A stretch of 64,000 nucleotides of DNA. It comes from CAZFVY01 sp964522665 (GTDB lineage: Bacteria; Verrucomicrobiota; Verrucomicrobiia; Limisphaerales; CAZFVY01). Position 1 is the first letter of the stretch. Each line of letters starts with the position of its first letter. The stretch covers positions 30,357-94,356 of the forward strand of contig CAZFVY010000012.1 of assembly GCA_964522665.1 (NCBI GenBank), in the 5' to 3' direction. Under the pieces are notes generated by a model. That model did no database searches and had not been told where the DNA came from. It saw only the letters and a list, made by a program, of their open reading frames with translations. A program made the position numbers and the translations under genes. This document shows, piece by piece, positions 1-10,100 of this stretch.

Positions 1-2271
1 GCCACCGTCGGCGCCTCCTATTCGGCCTACAAGGCCTATAAGACGCCCTACATGTATCGCGCGATTTCGGTCATCGGCTTCGCGCTCAAGGTGCAAACCG
101 CCAACAACAATAAAGTCCAGGTCCTGGAGGCGATGGACAAGTACCACGAGACACAACTGCAGTTCATGCAAAGCTCGGTCGTGCTTTCCAAGGTCGAAGA
201 AAAAATGAACGCCGGCGGCGCTCCCTTGGGTCCCACGCCGCTCCACTACGCCAGTCCCTCACCGGGCAAAGGCTCGACGTTTCTGCTGATGGTGGATAGC
301 ACCGATTTTTACTACGCCAGCCGCTACGCCAGCAATTGGGCTCACGCCTTCATCGATTTCAAAAAATCCCAGTTTGAAACCAGCCTCGGCCACTCGGCCG
401 TCGCGACGGAGGAAGAGCGGAATACCTACGAGAAAAAACTGGCCAAGGCCCGCTCCGACCTCGAGCGCTTCCAAATCGAGCATAACATTGGCAGCGTCAA
501 AGACACCTTGACCGGCGCCGAGCAGCGCCTCGAAAAACTCCTCGACGAATCTTACGGCCTCTCGACCCAGCGCGAACGTCTCGAGAACAACACTCGCGAA
601 GACATCGCCAACGGCGCCCTGATGGAGCGCCCCAAAAAAGCCTCCGACGTCACCGGCCCGACCCCGGCCGCGACGGCCAGCCAGGACACTACCGACCCGA
701 TGGCGAAGTTCGCCGGCCAATCCAAATACCGCGACCTCAAGCTCCAGATTCGCAAGGACGAGTCGGACCTTCAGAGCCACGCGGCGACGCTCCGGCCGGG
801 CCACCCCTTCATGGTCAATCTGCGCCACGAAGTCGATCAATTGAAGCAGGAGTTGAATTTTCAACTCGACCTGATCGAGGAGGAACGGCTGGCCCACATC
901 AAATCGCTCAAAGAGCAGGAAGCCGCGATCAAGCCCGAGATTGAACGGATGCGCGGTCAAGTCCTGCAACTGGGCAAGATTCAGAATGACTACGACCGCT
1001 TGATCGATGAGGAAAAAAACGTCCGCACGATCCTCGATGGCCTGCGCAAAAGCCTGCAATCGTTCGACCTCGCCACCGGCGACGAAGGCCAGTTCAGCAT
1101 CATCGAGGAAGGCGTCGGCTCGCCCATGACGATCACTCCCCAGCGCTCGCGTCGCATTCTCAACGGCCTCCTCGCCGGCCTCGGCGCGGGGCTGGCCATC
1201 GTTTACTTTCTCAACCGCCTGGACGACCGCCTCGAACTGGCGGAAGACGTCGAGGCCGCGCTCGACCAGCCCGTGCTGGGGCAGATTCCCCAAGTGGACA
1301 CCAAGACCCTGGCCGGTGGGCCGCTGCTGGTCACCCGCATGCATCAGCACGACATGTTCGTCGAGGCGATTCGCGGCGTCCGTTCCGCGATCATGCTCGG
1401 CACCGAGCCGGGCAGCCGCCAGGTGATCCTCGTCTCCAGCGCCGTCCCCGGCGACGGCAAGACGACCTTTACCGTCAATTTCGCCGTCACCCTGGCCCTC
1501 GCCAACCACCGCGTCCTGCTCGTCGAAGCCGACCTTCGCCGCGGCAATGTCCACGGCTTCTTCGGCCAGCCGCGCGAACCAGGCCTGACCGACGTCCTCA
1601 CTGGTCAGATTCATTGGCAGGATGTCACCCGCGAGACCGAACTGGACGCGTTGCGCGTCATCACCTCGGGCGCGCTCCCGCCCAATCCCGGCGAACTGCT
1701 CGGCGGCCCGATCATGCGCGAGTTCGTGAGCGAGGCGCGGACGGAGTATGATTACATCGTTTTTGACTGCCCGCCGCTGACCGCCATCGACGACACGTTT
1801 TGCCTGGCCGGCTTATCGGATGGCATTCTCTTCGTCGTCCGCGCCGGCCAAACCTCGATTCGCTTCGCCAAGAACGCCCTGGACGCCGTTCGCCATCGCG
1901 GCGCGCGCATTCTCGGCATCGTCCTAAACGGCATTACCCCTGATAATCCGTACTATTATTACAATTACTATTATCATTCGTACTACAACGAAAAGGACGA
2001 CTCCAAGCCGGTTCTGCCTCCCAACCGCCACCAGCCGGCGTCAAAGATGGCGAGCCGCAAGAATCCGACCCGCAAGGCCGTTTCCATCGAAGCCAGCGCG
2101 AAAGCGAAGGCCGGCCAGCCCGTTTCGACGAGCATCATGCTCTCCGAGTCCCACGCCAAGGCGCAGGAATACCGCGCCCGCCGCGGCTCACCCGAGACCC
2201 CGAGCCTCCATCAGGCCGATCCCGCGCGCGTCAAGCCGGAGCCGCCGGCCGGCCCGCTAATGCCCAGTTAA
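1..2271 (+). CDS. Exopolysaccharide tyrosine autokinase (Wzc/BY-kinase type), 5' end outside window
   Basis: The reading frame is open from base 1, so the true start lies upstream and the first Met at 52 is probably internal. The protein has a long coiled-coil Wzz-like periplasmic part (about bases 400-1100), a membrane segment near 1165-1215, and a cytoplasmic P-loop kinase. The Walker A motif VPGDGKTT is at about 1444-1467, a Walker A' motif LLVEADLRRG near 1519, and a Walker B motif YIVFDCPP near 1753. Bacterial tyrosine kinases of this family control chain length and export of capsule or exopolysaccharide and phosphorylate a C-terminal Tyr cluster. A cluster of nine Tyr in 12 residues is present (1951-1986) but is followed by a Pro/Lys/Arg-rich tail of about 94 residues, which is unusual. 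The next gene starts 6 bp later and is a polysaccharide polymerase/ligase, which supports the role. Confidence 0.9.
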   Translation, partial: ATVGASYSAYKAYKTPYMYRAISVIGFALKVQTANNNKVQVLEAMDKYHETQLQFMQSSVVLSKVEEKMNAGGAPLGPTPLHYASPSPGKGSTFLLMVDSTDFYYASRYASNWAHAFIDFKKSQFETSLGHSAVATEEERNTYEKKLAKARSDLERFQIEHNIGSVKDTLTGAEQRLEKLLDESYGLSTQRERLENNTREDIANGALMERPKKASDVTGPTPAATASQDTTDPMAKFAGQSKYRDLKLQIRKDESDLQSHAATLRPGHPFMVNLRHEVDQLKQELNFQLDLIEEERLAHIKSLKEQEAAIKPEIERMRGQVLQLGKIQNDYDRLIDEEKNVRTILDGLRKSLQSFDLATGDEGQFSIIEEGVGSPMTITPQRSRRILNGLLAGLGAGLAIVYFLNRLDDRLELAEDVEAALDQPVLGQIPQVDTKTLAGGPLLVTRMHQHDMFVEAIRGVRSAIMLGTEPGSRQVILVSSAVPGDGKTTFTVNFAVTLALANHRVLLVEADLRRGNVHGFFGQPREPGLTDVLTGQIHWQDVTRETELDALRVITSGALPPNPGELLGGPIMREFVSEARTEYDYIVFDCPPLTAIDDTFCLAGLSDGILFVVRAGQTSIRFAKNALDAVRHRGARILGIVLNGITPDNPYYYYNYYYHSYYNEKDDSKPVLPPNRHQPASKMASRKNPTRKAVSIEASAKAKAGQPVSTSIMLSESHAKAQEYRARRGSPETPSLHQADPARVKPEPPAGPLMPS

Positions 2272-2277
2272 GACCCA

Positions 2278-4794
2278 ATGGGCACGCTGCGCCGGTATTA
2301 TCCCTGGCTGCTCGGCCTGGCGCTGGCGCCGCTGCTCTTTGGCTCCGTCAATCCAGAAGCGCAAGCCGTGGTCGGCGCGCTGTTCGGGATCAGCCTCTTT
2401 CTGCTGGCCTCCAAATCCGGCCCGCGGCCCGATTCGTTCTCGCCCCCGGCCTGGAGTTATCTGGCCATCTTCGTTTTGCTGCTGCCTCTGATCCCGCTAC
2501 CGGCCGCGTTGGTGCAATGGATCGATCCCCAACGCTTCGCGCTGGCCCGTGACTTTCCCCTCGAACCAGAAGCGCTCCCAACCTGGCTCACGCTCTCGGT
2601 CTCACCGGCTGGAACCGTGCAACGCCTCTGGGAATTATCGCTCCTGGTCGCCTGCTTTTGCCTGGCCCGTCGCGGCGCGGCGCATCCGGGGCTACTGCCC
2701 CGTCTAGCGTTGGCGATCGCCGGCGCCATGCTTCTGCTCGCCGGGAGCGAACTCTGGTACCGCTGGCAGGGCCGCGGCTCAGTCCTGGGTCTATGGAAGT
2801 TCTCCTGGGGCCAACCGGGCGGCACATTTGCCAATCGGAATGATTTTGCGAATTGGCTCTACCTGGGCGCCCTGTTCTGCCTCGGCTTGCTATTGCGGGC
2901 CTGGCAACCGTTGCTCTCCGCCCGTCCGCCTGGTCTGGCGCCGCGGCCGATTCCGCTGGCGCTGCTCATTCCAATTTGTCTGGCCGTGCTGCTCGCGATT
3001 GGAATGGCCGCGGCCAGCGGTTCCCGCGGGGGACTGATGGCGTTCGCGGTCGGTGGTCTGGCGTGGCTCGTCCTCCTGCGACAGCGCTCGCGCCAGCGCG
3101 GCCGCTGGGTCGGAATCGGCCTGGGAGCATTCGTGACGATCGTTCTCATCCTCGCGGCCGGAGGATTCCTCTTCGATCGTCTGGCCTTGGCCAAAGCCGA
3201 CCTCGGCGGCCGCTACCCGAAACTGGACATCTGGCTCCAATCATGGCGGTTGTTTTGCCAATTCCCCTGGTTCGGAACCGGCCCCGGGACCTTCGTCACC
3301 GCCTTCAATCATTTTAAATCCGGCGGAGGGGCGCAGACCTTTTGGCACGCGGAAAACGATTACGTGCAACAGTTGGTCGAAACCGGCTTGACGGGCGCGC
3401 TGGTCTTCGGCGTGTTGGGGCGGCGCTGGATCGCGGGAACCCTCGCCGCCGCGTCGCGCGAGCGTTTCACCGAGCCGGAGTTATTGCTCGGCGCCGTCGC
3501 CGGCCTGGCCGCGTTCGCCGCGCACGCCGCGGTCGAATTTGTCTTTCAAATCACCGCGAACGCGCTCCTGGCCGCCACCTTCCTCGGCGTGGTGGCCGGC
3601 GCCCGCGATCAAGCGCGCGCCCCGATCGTCGTGCCCGCCCCCACCCGCGCCCGCCTCCTGGCCAATCTCGCGGCCGCCGGCGCCCTCCTCGCCGCCGCGG
3701 CGCTGCAAGGCGTCGCCTTTGTTGATTCGTGGTCGGCTCATCGCGACGCCGCGGCGGGCGCGCCGCGGGCGGCCGGGGACAAATTGCGGCATTCACTGCA
3801 ATTATGGCCGTGGGCGCCCGGCCGCGCGATCGCCTTGCTCCGCGCCGAGGCCGCCGCCATGGCCAACGAGCCGCGTGACCGTCAACTCGCCCGCGCGGTC
3901 GAAGCGCGCGCCGAGTTCGCCGCCAGCCTGTCCCGCGACCCGCTCAATTGGGAGCTCCGCCTGGAGCGCGCGCTCTTCGACGTCGCTTACTCCACCAATC
4001 TGGTCCGCGCGTTGGTCGAAACCCGGGAACTGATCCGGCTGAACCCGCTGCAGACTCAACTGCCGCTTTACCTCGCGCGCGCCTGGGCTCCCGTGGACCG
4101 CGACGTCGCCCTCGCCCTCGCGCGCGGCGCCGACCTCTCCGACGCCAACCGCCTCGCGGACGCCCTGGCGCTGAGTTGGAGCCTTACCGCCTCCCCCGCG
4201 CTCCTCTGGTCGCTCACCCCGGCCACCACTGACGGACTCACGAGCCTCGGCGATTTTGCGCTCGAGCGGCGCCTCTTTCCTCTCGCGGTCGAGGCCTTTC
4301 AAATGGTGGCTCGCCAGGCGCCATCCGTGGAACTCGCCCGCCGCTTTCTTCAGGCCCGCCGGCCGGATTTGGTCGCCTCGATGTTCCCGACGGAGCCGAG
4401 CGCCCCGTCCGCGAAACTGGTCTTGGCCCGGGCCGAGGCTCAACTCGGACACTACGCCGATTCGATCCGATTATCGCAATCGCTTTGGACGGCGAGCCGC
4501 CTAAGCGCCCGTATCCTGGCCCGCGCGACCGTGACCACGCCGCTCGCGGCGCTCGAAGAACAGCGAAAAACCGCCCCGAACGACCCCGCCGTCGCGCTGC
4601 AATTGGGTGAAAAGATGCTGGAATTATCGCCCAGTGAGCGGAACCTCCCGATCCTCAACCAGCTCGCGCAACAATTCCCCGCCGAACCCCGCCTGCTCTG
4701 GCTGGTTTTCGTGACGCAATCCGACCGTCTTGATTTCCCGTCGGCGGCGCAAACCGCGCTTCAATTGGCCGCCCGCGCGCTCGGCGAGGAGTAA
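2278..4794 (+). CDS. O-antigen ligase/polymerase family membrane protein with TPR-like C-terminal half
   Basis: An 838-residue protein. The N-terminal ~440 residues form about ten to twelve hydrophobic segments. They carry the Wzy_C-type loop FGTGPGTF (near residue 335) followed by the HAENDYVQ motif (about residue 358), typical of O-antigen ligases and Wzy polymerases. The C-terminal ~350 residues are soluble, Ala/Leu/Arg-rich and helical, and look like degenerate tetratricopeptide repeats. The gene begins 6 bp after the tyrosine autokinase, so the two are almost certainly co-transcribed in an exopolysaccharide operon. The protein likely polymerises or ligates lipid-linked oligosaccharides on the periplasmic side of the inner membrane. 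The exact substrate cannot be read from the sequence. The downstream 216 bp before recQ hold nothing recognisable. Confidence 0.85.
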   Translation: MGTLRRYYPWLLGLALAPLLFGSVNPEAQAVVGALFGISLFLLASKSGPRPDSFSPPAWSYLAIFVLLLPLIPLPAALVQWIDPQRFALARDFPLEPEALPTWLTLSVSPAGTVQRLWELSLLVACFCLARRGAAHPGLLPRLALAIAGAMLLLAGSELWYRWQGRGSVLGLWKFSWGQPGGTFANRNDFANWLYLGALFCLGLLLRAWQPLLSARPPGLAPRPIPLALLIPICLAVLLAIGMAAASGSRGGLMAFAVGGLAWLVLLRQRSRQRGRWVGIGLGAFVTIVLILAAGGFLFDRLALAKADLGGRYPKLDIWLQSWRLFCQFPWFGTGPGTFVTAFNHFKSGGGAQTFWHAENDYVQQLVETGLTGALVFGVLGRRWIAGTLAAASRERFTEPELLLGAVAGLAAFAAHAAVEFVFQITANALLAATFLGVVAGARDQARAPIVVPAPTRARLLANLAAAGALLAAAALQGVAFVDSWSAHRDAAAGAPRAAGDKLRHSLQLWPWAPGRAIALLRAEAAAMANEPRDRQLARAVEARAEFAASLSRDPLNWELRLERALFDVAYSTNLVRALVETRELIRLNPLQTQLPLYLARAWAPVDRDVALALARGADLSDANRLADALALSWSLTASPALLWSLTPATTDGLTSLGDFALERRLFPLAVEAFQMVARQAPSVELARRFLQARRPDLVASMFPTEPSAPSAKLVLARAEAQLGHYADSIRLSQSLWTASRLSARILARATVTTPLAALEEQRKTAPNDPAVALQLGEKMLELSPSERNLPILNQLAQQFPAEPRLLWLVFVTQSDRLDFPSAAQTALQLAARALGEE

Positions 4795-5010
4795 GGCGTC
4801 GCGAAAAAATAACCTGGGCCGGTATGACGCCGACTTTTTGCCCGCGGGCGAGGCGCGAACGCGGCGCATATCCGCAAGGATCTGTAACGAGTGAGCAACG
4901 ACGACAACGGACAAAAGGACCAGCCAGAATGCCCAAGTTGTTTTTTCGCGAGGCCTAACGTCCCCGGCGCCGGATTGACGAACGGCCGCGATTGGTTTCA
5001 CAATCCCGGC

Positions 5011-7182
5011 ATGGAACCGGACTCCGCGCGCCTGCTGGCCCTGCTGAAACAATACTTCGGCTTCGCCTCGTTTCGCCCGCTCCAGGAAGAAATCATCCGC
5101 GCCGCGCTCGCCGGCCAGGACGTCTTCGCGCTGCTGCCGACCGGCGGCGGCAAGTCACTCTGTTTCCAACTCCCGGCCCTCGTCCGCCCCGGGCTGACCG
5201 TGGTGATTTCGCCGCTCATCGCGTTGATGAAGGACCAGGTGGACGCGCTGACGGAGAGCGGCGTGCCCGCGACGTTTTTGAACTCGTCCCTCGCCGCCGG
5301 CGAATCCCGCCCGCGCCTGCGCGGCCTGCACAATGGCGAGTATCGCCTGCTCTACGTCGCCCCGGAACGACTGATGTTGTCCGGCTTCCTCGACGATCTG
5401 GAACGGTGGAACGTCAATCTCATCGCGATCGATGAGGCCCATTGCATCAGCGAATGGGGCCACGACTTCCGGCCCGAGTATCGCCAGATTGCGAGCTTGC
5501 GCGCGCGGTTCGCGAAGGCGCCCTTTATGGCGCTGACGGCGACCGCCACCGAACGGGTGCGCACCGACATCGTCCAGCAACTCAGCCTGCGCGACCCCCG
5601 GCTTTTCGTCGCCAGTTTCAACCGGCCCAATCTCACCTACCGGGTCGAGCCGAAGAGCGGCGCGTACGAGCAGACGCTCGGCTTTATCCGCGCGCGTCCA
5701 CGCGAGAGCGGCATCGTTTACTGCCAATCCCGCAAGACCGCGGAAAGCGTCGCCCAGAAGCTGAATGAGGATGGCATCCCGGCGCGCCCCTACCACGCCG
5801 GCCTCGCCAGCGAAGAGCGGGCGCGCAATCAGGAACTTTTCCTCCGCGATGAGACGCGCGTGGTGTGCGCCACCATCGCCTTCGGCATGGGCATCAACAA
5901 GCCGAACGTCCGCTTCGTCATCCATTACGACCTGCCGAAAAACGTCGAAGGCTACTATCAGGAGACCGGCCGCGCCGGCCGGGACGGACTGCCGGGGGAA
6001 TGTCTCCTCCTCTTCAGCGCCGGCGACGTCGTCAAGCAGAAGGGTTTCATCGAAGAGAAGACCGATCCGCGCGAGCAGCGGATCGCGCGGGAGCAATTGC
6101 AACAAATCGTGCATTACGCGGAGATGTCCGAATGCCGCCGCGCCTCGCTCCTCGATTATTTCGGCGAGGAATACCCGGAAACCAACTGCGGCGGGTGCGA
6201 CAATTGCCTCACTCCCCGCGCCACCTACGACGGCACCCTGGCCGCCCAGAAGTTCTTATCGTGCGTCTATCGGATCCGGGAGCGCAGCGGGTTCGGCGTC
6301 GGCCTCAACCACCTGATCGAGGTTCTCACCGGCGCCGACACCGAGAAGATCCGCCACTGGGGACACGCCCAACTTTCCACCTATGGCATCGGCAAGGAGA
6401 CCGGCCGCGCGGAATGGGCCGCGATCGGCCGCGAGTTGATCCGCCTCGGCTTGCTCGCCCAGACAACCGACAAGTATCCCGTCGTGCAACTCACCGACGA
6501 AGGCCGTGAATTCCTGAAACGCCGCCGCACGGTCCAACTCACCCGCCCGATCGCCGCCGTCACCAAACCGGCGCCGCACGCCGGCGAAATCAGTTGCGAC
6601 GAAAACCTGTTCGAGCGCCTGCGCGCCTTGCGCAAGCGCCTGGCGGACGAGCGGGGCGTGCCGCCCTACATCGTCTTCTCCGACGTTTCGCTGCGCCAGA
6701 TGGCGCGCCTGTACCCGCAAAACGAAAGTGAATTCACCCGCGTCAGCGGCGTCGGGGCGAAAAAACTGCGCGAATTCGGCGCCGCTTTCCTGGCGGAAAT
6801 CACCGCCTATCTCGCCGCCAACGCGCGCCAGATCTTCCTCGATGAAGAGCCCGCCACGCCAACCCCCGCCGTCGTTCGCGCCCGGCTGAACGACACCACC
6901 CGCGAAACGTTGAAACGCTTCCGCGACGGCCACAGCGTGGCCGACATCGCCAGTCACCGCGGGTTGACGACCGGCACGATCTTCACGCACCTCGCCGTCG
7001 CCGCCGAGGCGGGCGAAGCCGTCCCGCTGGACCTCCTGTTGACGCCCGCGCAACAAGCGGAGATCGCGGCCGCGGGCGCCAAATCGGGCTGGAGCAACCT
7101 CACCGCCGCGCGCGAGGCGCTGGGCGGCCGCTACGACTTTGGCCTCCTGCGCGTCTTCCGCGCGGTCCGGCGGAAACCGTAG
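5011..7182 (+). CDS. recQ: ATP-dependent DNA helicase RecQ
   Basis: 3'-5' superfamily 2 helicase of recombination repair. From the chosen ATG at 5011 it has 723 residues. Motif 0/I: FRPLQEEII and LPTGGGKS (about residues 41-48); motif II: IDEAHCISEWGHDFRP; motif III: ALTATAT; motif VI: QETGRAGRDG. These are followed by the RecQ zinc-binding module (four Cys: SECRR, NCGGCDNC), an RQC winged-helix region, and an HRDC domain (about residues 525-600) with the helix-hairpin-helix sequence VSGVGAKKL. A further ~100 residues resemble the helix-turn-helix tail common in longer RecQ proteins. An in-frame GTG at 4891 would add 40 residues without similarity to RecQ, so the ATG with the usual N-terminus was preferred. 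It converges with the histidine kinase gene, 15 bp away. Confidence 0.96.
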   Translation: MEPDSARLLALLKQYFGFASFRPLQEEIIRAALAGQDVFALLPTGGGKSLCFQLPALVRPGLTVVISPLIALMKDQVDALTESGVPATFLNSSLAAGESRPRLRGLHNGEYRLLYVAPERLMLSGFLDDLERWNVNLIAIDEAHCISEWGHDFRPEYRQIASLRARFAKAPFMALTATATERVRTDIVQQLSLRDPRLFVASFNRPNLTYRVEPKSGAYEQTLGFIRARPRESGIVYCQSRKTAESVAQKLNEDGIPARPYHAGLASEERARNQELFLRDETRVVCATIAFGMGINKPNVRFVIHYDLPKNVEGYYQETGRAGRDGLPGECLLLFSAGDVVKQKGFIEEKTDPREQRIAREQLQQIVHYAEMSECRRASLLDYFGEEYPETNCGGCDNCLTPRATYDGTLAAQKFLSCVYRIRERSGFGVGLNHLIEVLTGADTEKIRHWGHAQLSTYGIGKETGRAEWAAIGRELIRLGLLAQTTDKYPVVQLTDEGREFLKRRRTVQLTRPIAAVTKPAPHAGEISCDENLFERLRALRKRLADERGVPPYIVFSDVSLRQMARLYPQNESEFTRVSGVGAKKLREFGAAFLAEITAYLAANARQIFLDEEPATPTPAVVRARLNDTTRETLKRFRDGHSVADIASHRGLTTGTIFTHLAVAAEAGEAVPLDLLLTPAQQAEIAAAGAKSGWSNLTAAREALGGRYDFGLLRVFRAVRRKP

Positions 7183-7197
7183 CTCCGCCGGCTTCGC

Positions 7198-10100
7198 CTA
7201 CGCCGCCTGCCTCGTCCGGGCGAGGGGAAAGGACACGCTGAATTCCGCCCCGCCGTCCCGCCGCACGGCCAGCGTTCCCCCGATCTGCTTCGTCAGAATC
7301 TTGACGAGCCGCATGCCCAGGGTTTGGGATTCATCAATGTCAAAACCCTCGGGCAGGCCCGTCCCATTATCCCGCACCGTCAGCACGACTTGGTCATCCG
7401 CCGCGTAGAACGTTACGCTGATCACGCCGTCCGTCCGGTCGTTGAACGCGTGTTTATACGCGTTGGAAACCAACTCATTCAAGATCAGCCCCACGGGGAT
7501 CGCGGTGTCGATGCCGAGCGACACCGGCTGAATTTCCAGCGCGGTCTGAATCACCCGCGCGCCGGCGCCGTGGGCGGCCGAAATCATCTGGATCAGGCTG
7601 CGCGTGTACTCGAGGAACTCGACCCGGGCGAAATCGGCCGATTTGTAGAGCTTCTCGTGGATGAGCGCCATCGACTTGACCCGGTTCTCGCTTTGCCGGA
7701 ACAGGGCGATGATCTTCGGGTCCTTGGTTTGGCCGGATTGCAGCGTCAACAGGCTGGAAACGACCTGCATATTATTCTTCACTCGGTGGTGAATCTCCTT
7801 CAGCAGCAGTTCCTTTTCGGCCAGCGCCCGTTTTCGTTCCGTGACGTCGCGGCCGATCCCCTGGACCTCCACCGAACGATCATCGCGTTGGACCAGCCAC
7901 GTGCTGACCTCCAGCGCGCGCCGGCTCCCATCCGCCGCGAGCACTTCGATTTCGTAGGTGGTTCGGCCACCGCCGACCATCTTTCGCTCCATCATCGCGC
8001 GCGCGCGCTCCCATTCCCCGGGCGCCAGCAAGTCCGCCACGTTCATCCCGAGCCAGCGTTCCCGCGGGCAGCCGAAAAACTCCTCACCGGCCTGGTTGAG
8101 CGAGTTGATACGGCCGTTCAAATCGTGGGTATAGACGATGTCATTGGCGTTGTTCACCAGCACGCGGAAACGTTCCTCAAGCGCGGCCTCGCGTTCCAAC
8201 TTCTGGCGGATCAACTCGCTCTTCAACCGGACTTGTTCCCGGAGCGTCAACCCCCAGCCGGCCGCGGCCAGGGCGATCAGCAACATGGCTCCCAACGCCC
8301 ACGAAGCGCGCGCCCAGGTCCACCACGGCGGCGTCGCCAGCAACTCGAGGTCCGCCGGTCGCCGCAACAACAGTCGGAAGGACTTTGGCTCATGGCGCTG
8401 ATCCCCTTGGATTGACGCCACGCCGGTCAGGCGGAGCAAGCTCCCCGGTCGGTAATCCGCCGGCCAGCGGCCCGTGACCGGCGTCGCCAGCTGCGCGGTG
8501 AAGACGATGGCGCCGTCCTGCAGGACCAACTCCGGGCGGGCCGCCCGGGGAACGCTTTGCAGAAGTCGGGCCTCCAGGCGGACCAGGCAATTGTCGTTCG
8601 TTCCCCGCGCCATGATTTGATCGGCCGTCGCGGGCGCGACCACCGGCGGCGGACCTCCCGGGGTTACCCGGAATTCGGCTTCCTCAAAACCGGGCGAATA
8701 ATCGCCCACGACAGGGAAGCCCAGCACGTCCACGGCGTCACCGATTTGCGCCTCGTTCGTCTGCCGGGTTTGCACTCGCATGCCTCCCGAGGCGTCCTGA
8801 ACGAAGAAGCCTTCGCCGGGGGCGCTCAACGTCACCGTGCCATGAATCTTGACCCGGCGCCCGGCCAAGTGGTCCGGATCGAACGTGGCGACCGCCGCGA
8901 TCGGCGTGGCGTGGACTGCGAACGGGTCCGGCGGCGCCGGTTCGAGGACGTTCACCTGGTCAAGATTTGGCGCGTAAAGCGTCACGCCGCTGAATTGCCG
9001 CCGAAGATTGAGCTCCACGCCGCATACCCCTTGGATGCTCACCAACGCGTCGAGAAGCTGGGTCGGCGCCGGAGCGTTGAAGTGGTCGGGAATCACGACG
9101 TTAAACCGGCCTTTGGGCGTCATGACGCTCAGCCGCAGGTGGCCCCACTGTCGTTGCTCGATCCGCTGCACGACCCCTTCCATTTCCACCCAATGGGCGT
9201 CCATTCGCCCATTCGCCACGTCCTCAAGGTCCACCATCGGCGACGGCGGCGCCTCGCCAACCCCCAACACCTGGATCTCGGAGACAATGATTTCCGGCGT
9301 AAAGCCGCCCGCCCCGGTCCGGCCGGCGAGTTCGACCAACTGCCGCGGGCGAATCTCCCGCTGGTTAAGTTTGAGGTAGATCGCACCGCCGCGATCTTGC
9401 AGGAACGCCGTCTGCCACTCGGTGTCGGCGTAGGTGATGACTCCGCGCAATCGCACCGGTTTGCCCATGGCGGCGTCGTCCCGCCCCAGTCTCAGCACGT
9501 CCGCGATATTGGTCAATGCTCCCGTCTGGCCCGCCCAGGGCGAAAGCGCGCCGGCTGGCGGCGCGTCCGCCAGCGTTTGCGGCGGCGGTTGCGCGTGCTC
9601 GAAATAAGCGTCTTCCAGTTCGACTCCCCCGGACGAGGCGCGAATGAACCCCCAAACGTTTACCCGTTGGTCCGCGGCCGCCTCCGTAACCTGAACGACC
9701 CGCGCGCGAATCGTTCCGGTCGGATCCTTCACCACCAAGGATTCACCCAAGCGCGAACTCGAGACGACGCCGTTGATATGGACCCGATTGTTCGTCCAGG
9801 ACCCGAGTTCGCGGCCCAACAGGCTGCCAATCGCGATCACCGGCTCTTCCAACGGATTCAGCGCGGGCCGCTCGAGAATGGTGATCTCGTCGAATCCCGG
9901 CGCGAAGACCTGCCCCTGCTCCAGTTGACCGTTTACGCTTCGACTGTTGTTGATCCCACGAATCCGGACCCGGCAGTCAAGGAACTCGTTGAAATCGCCC
10001 GCCCGCGGCGCCCCCATCACCGTGACGACGCAACTGCGGCCTTGGTCGTGCACAACCATGACGAGGCGCCCCTTGCTCGTTTCGACCACCCGGACGCGGC

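Noticed and set aside
259..1614. Long open frame on the minus strand inside the autokinase gene
   Set aside because: GC-rich antisense shadow; the plus frame has clear kinase motifs.
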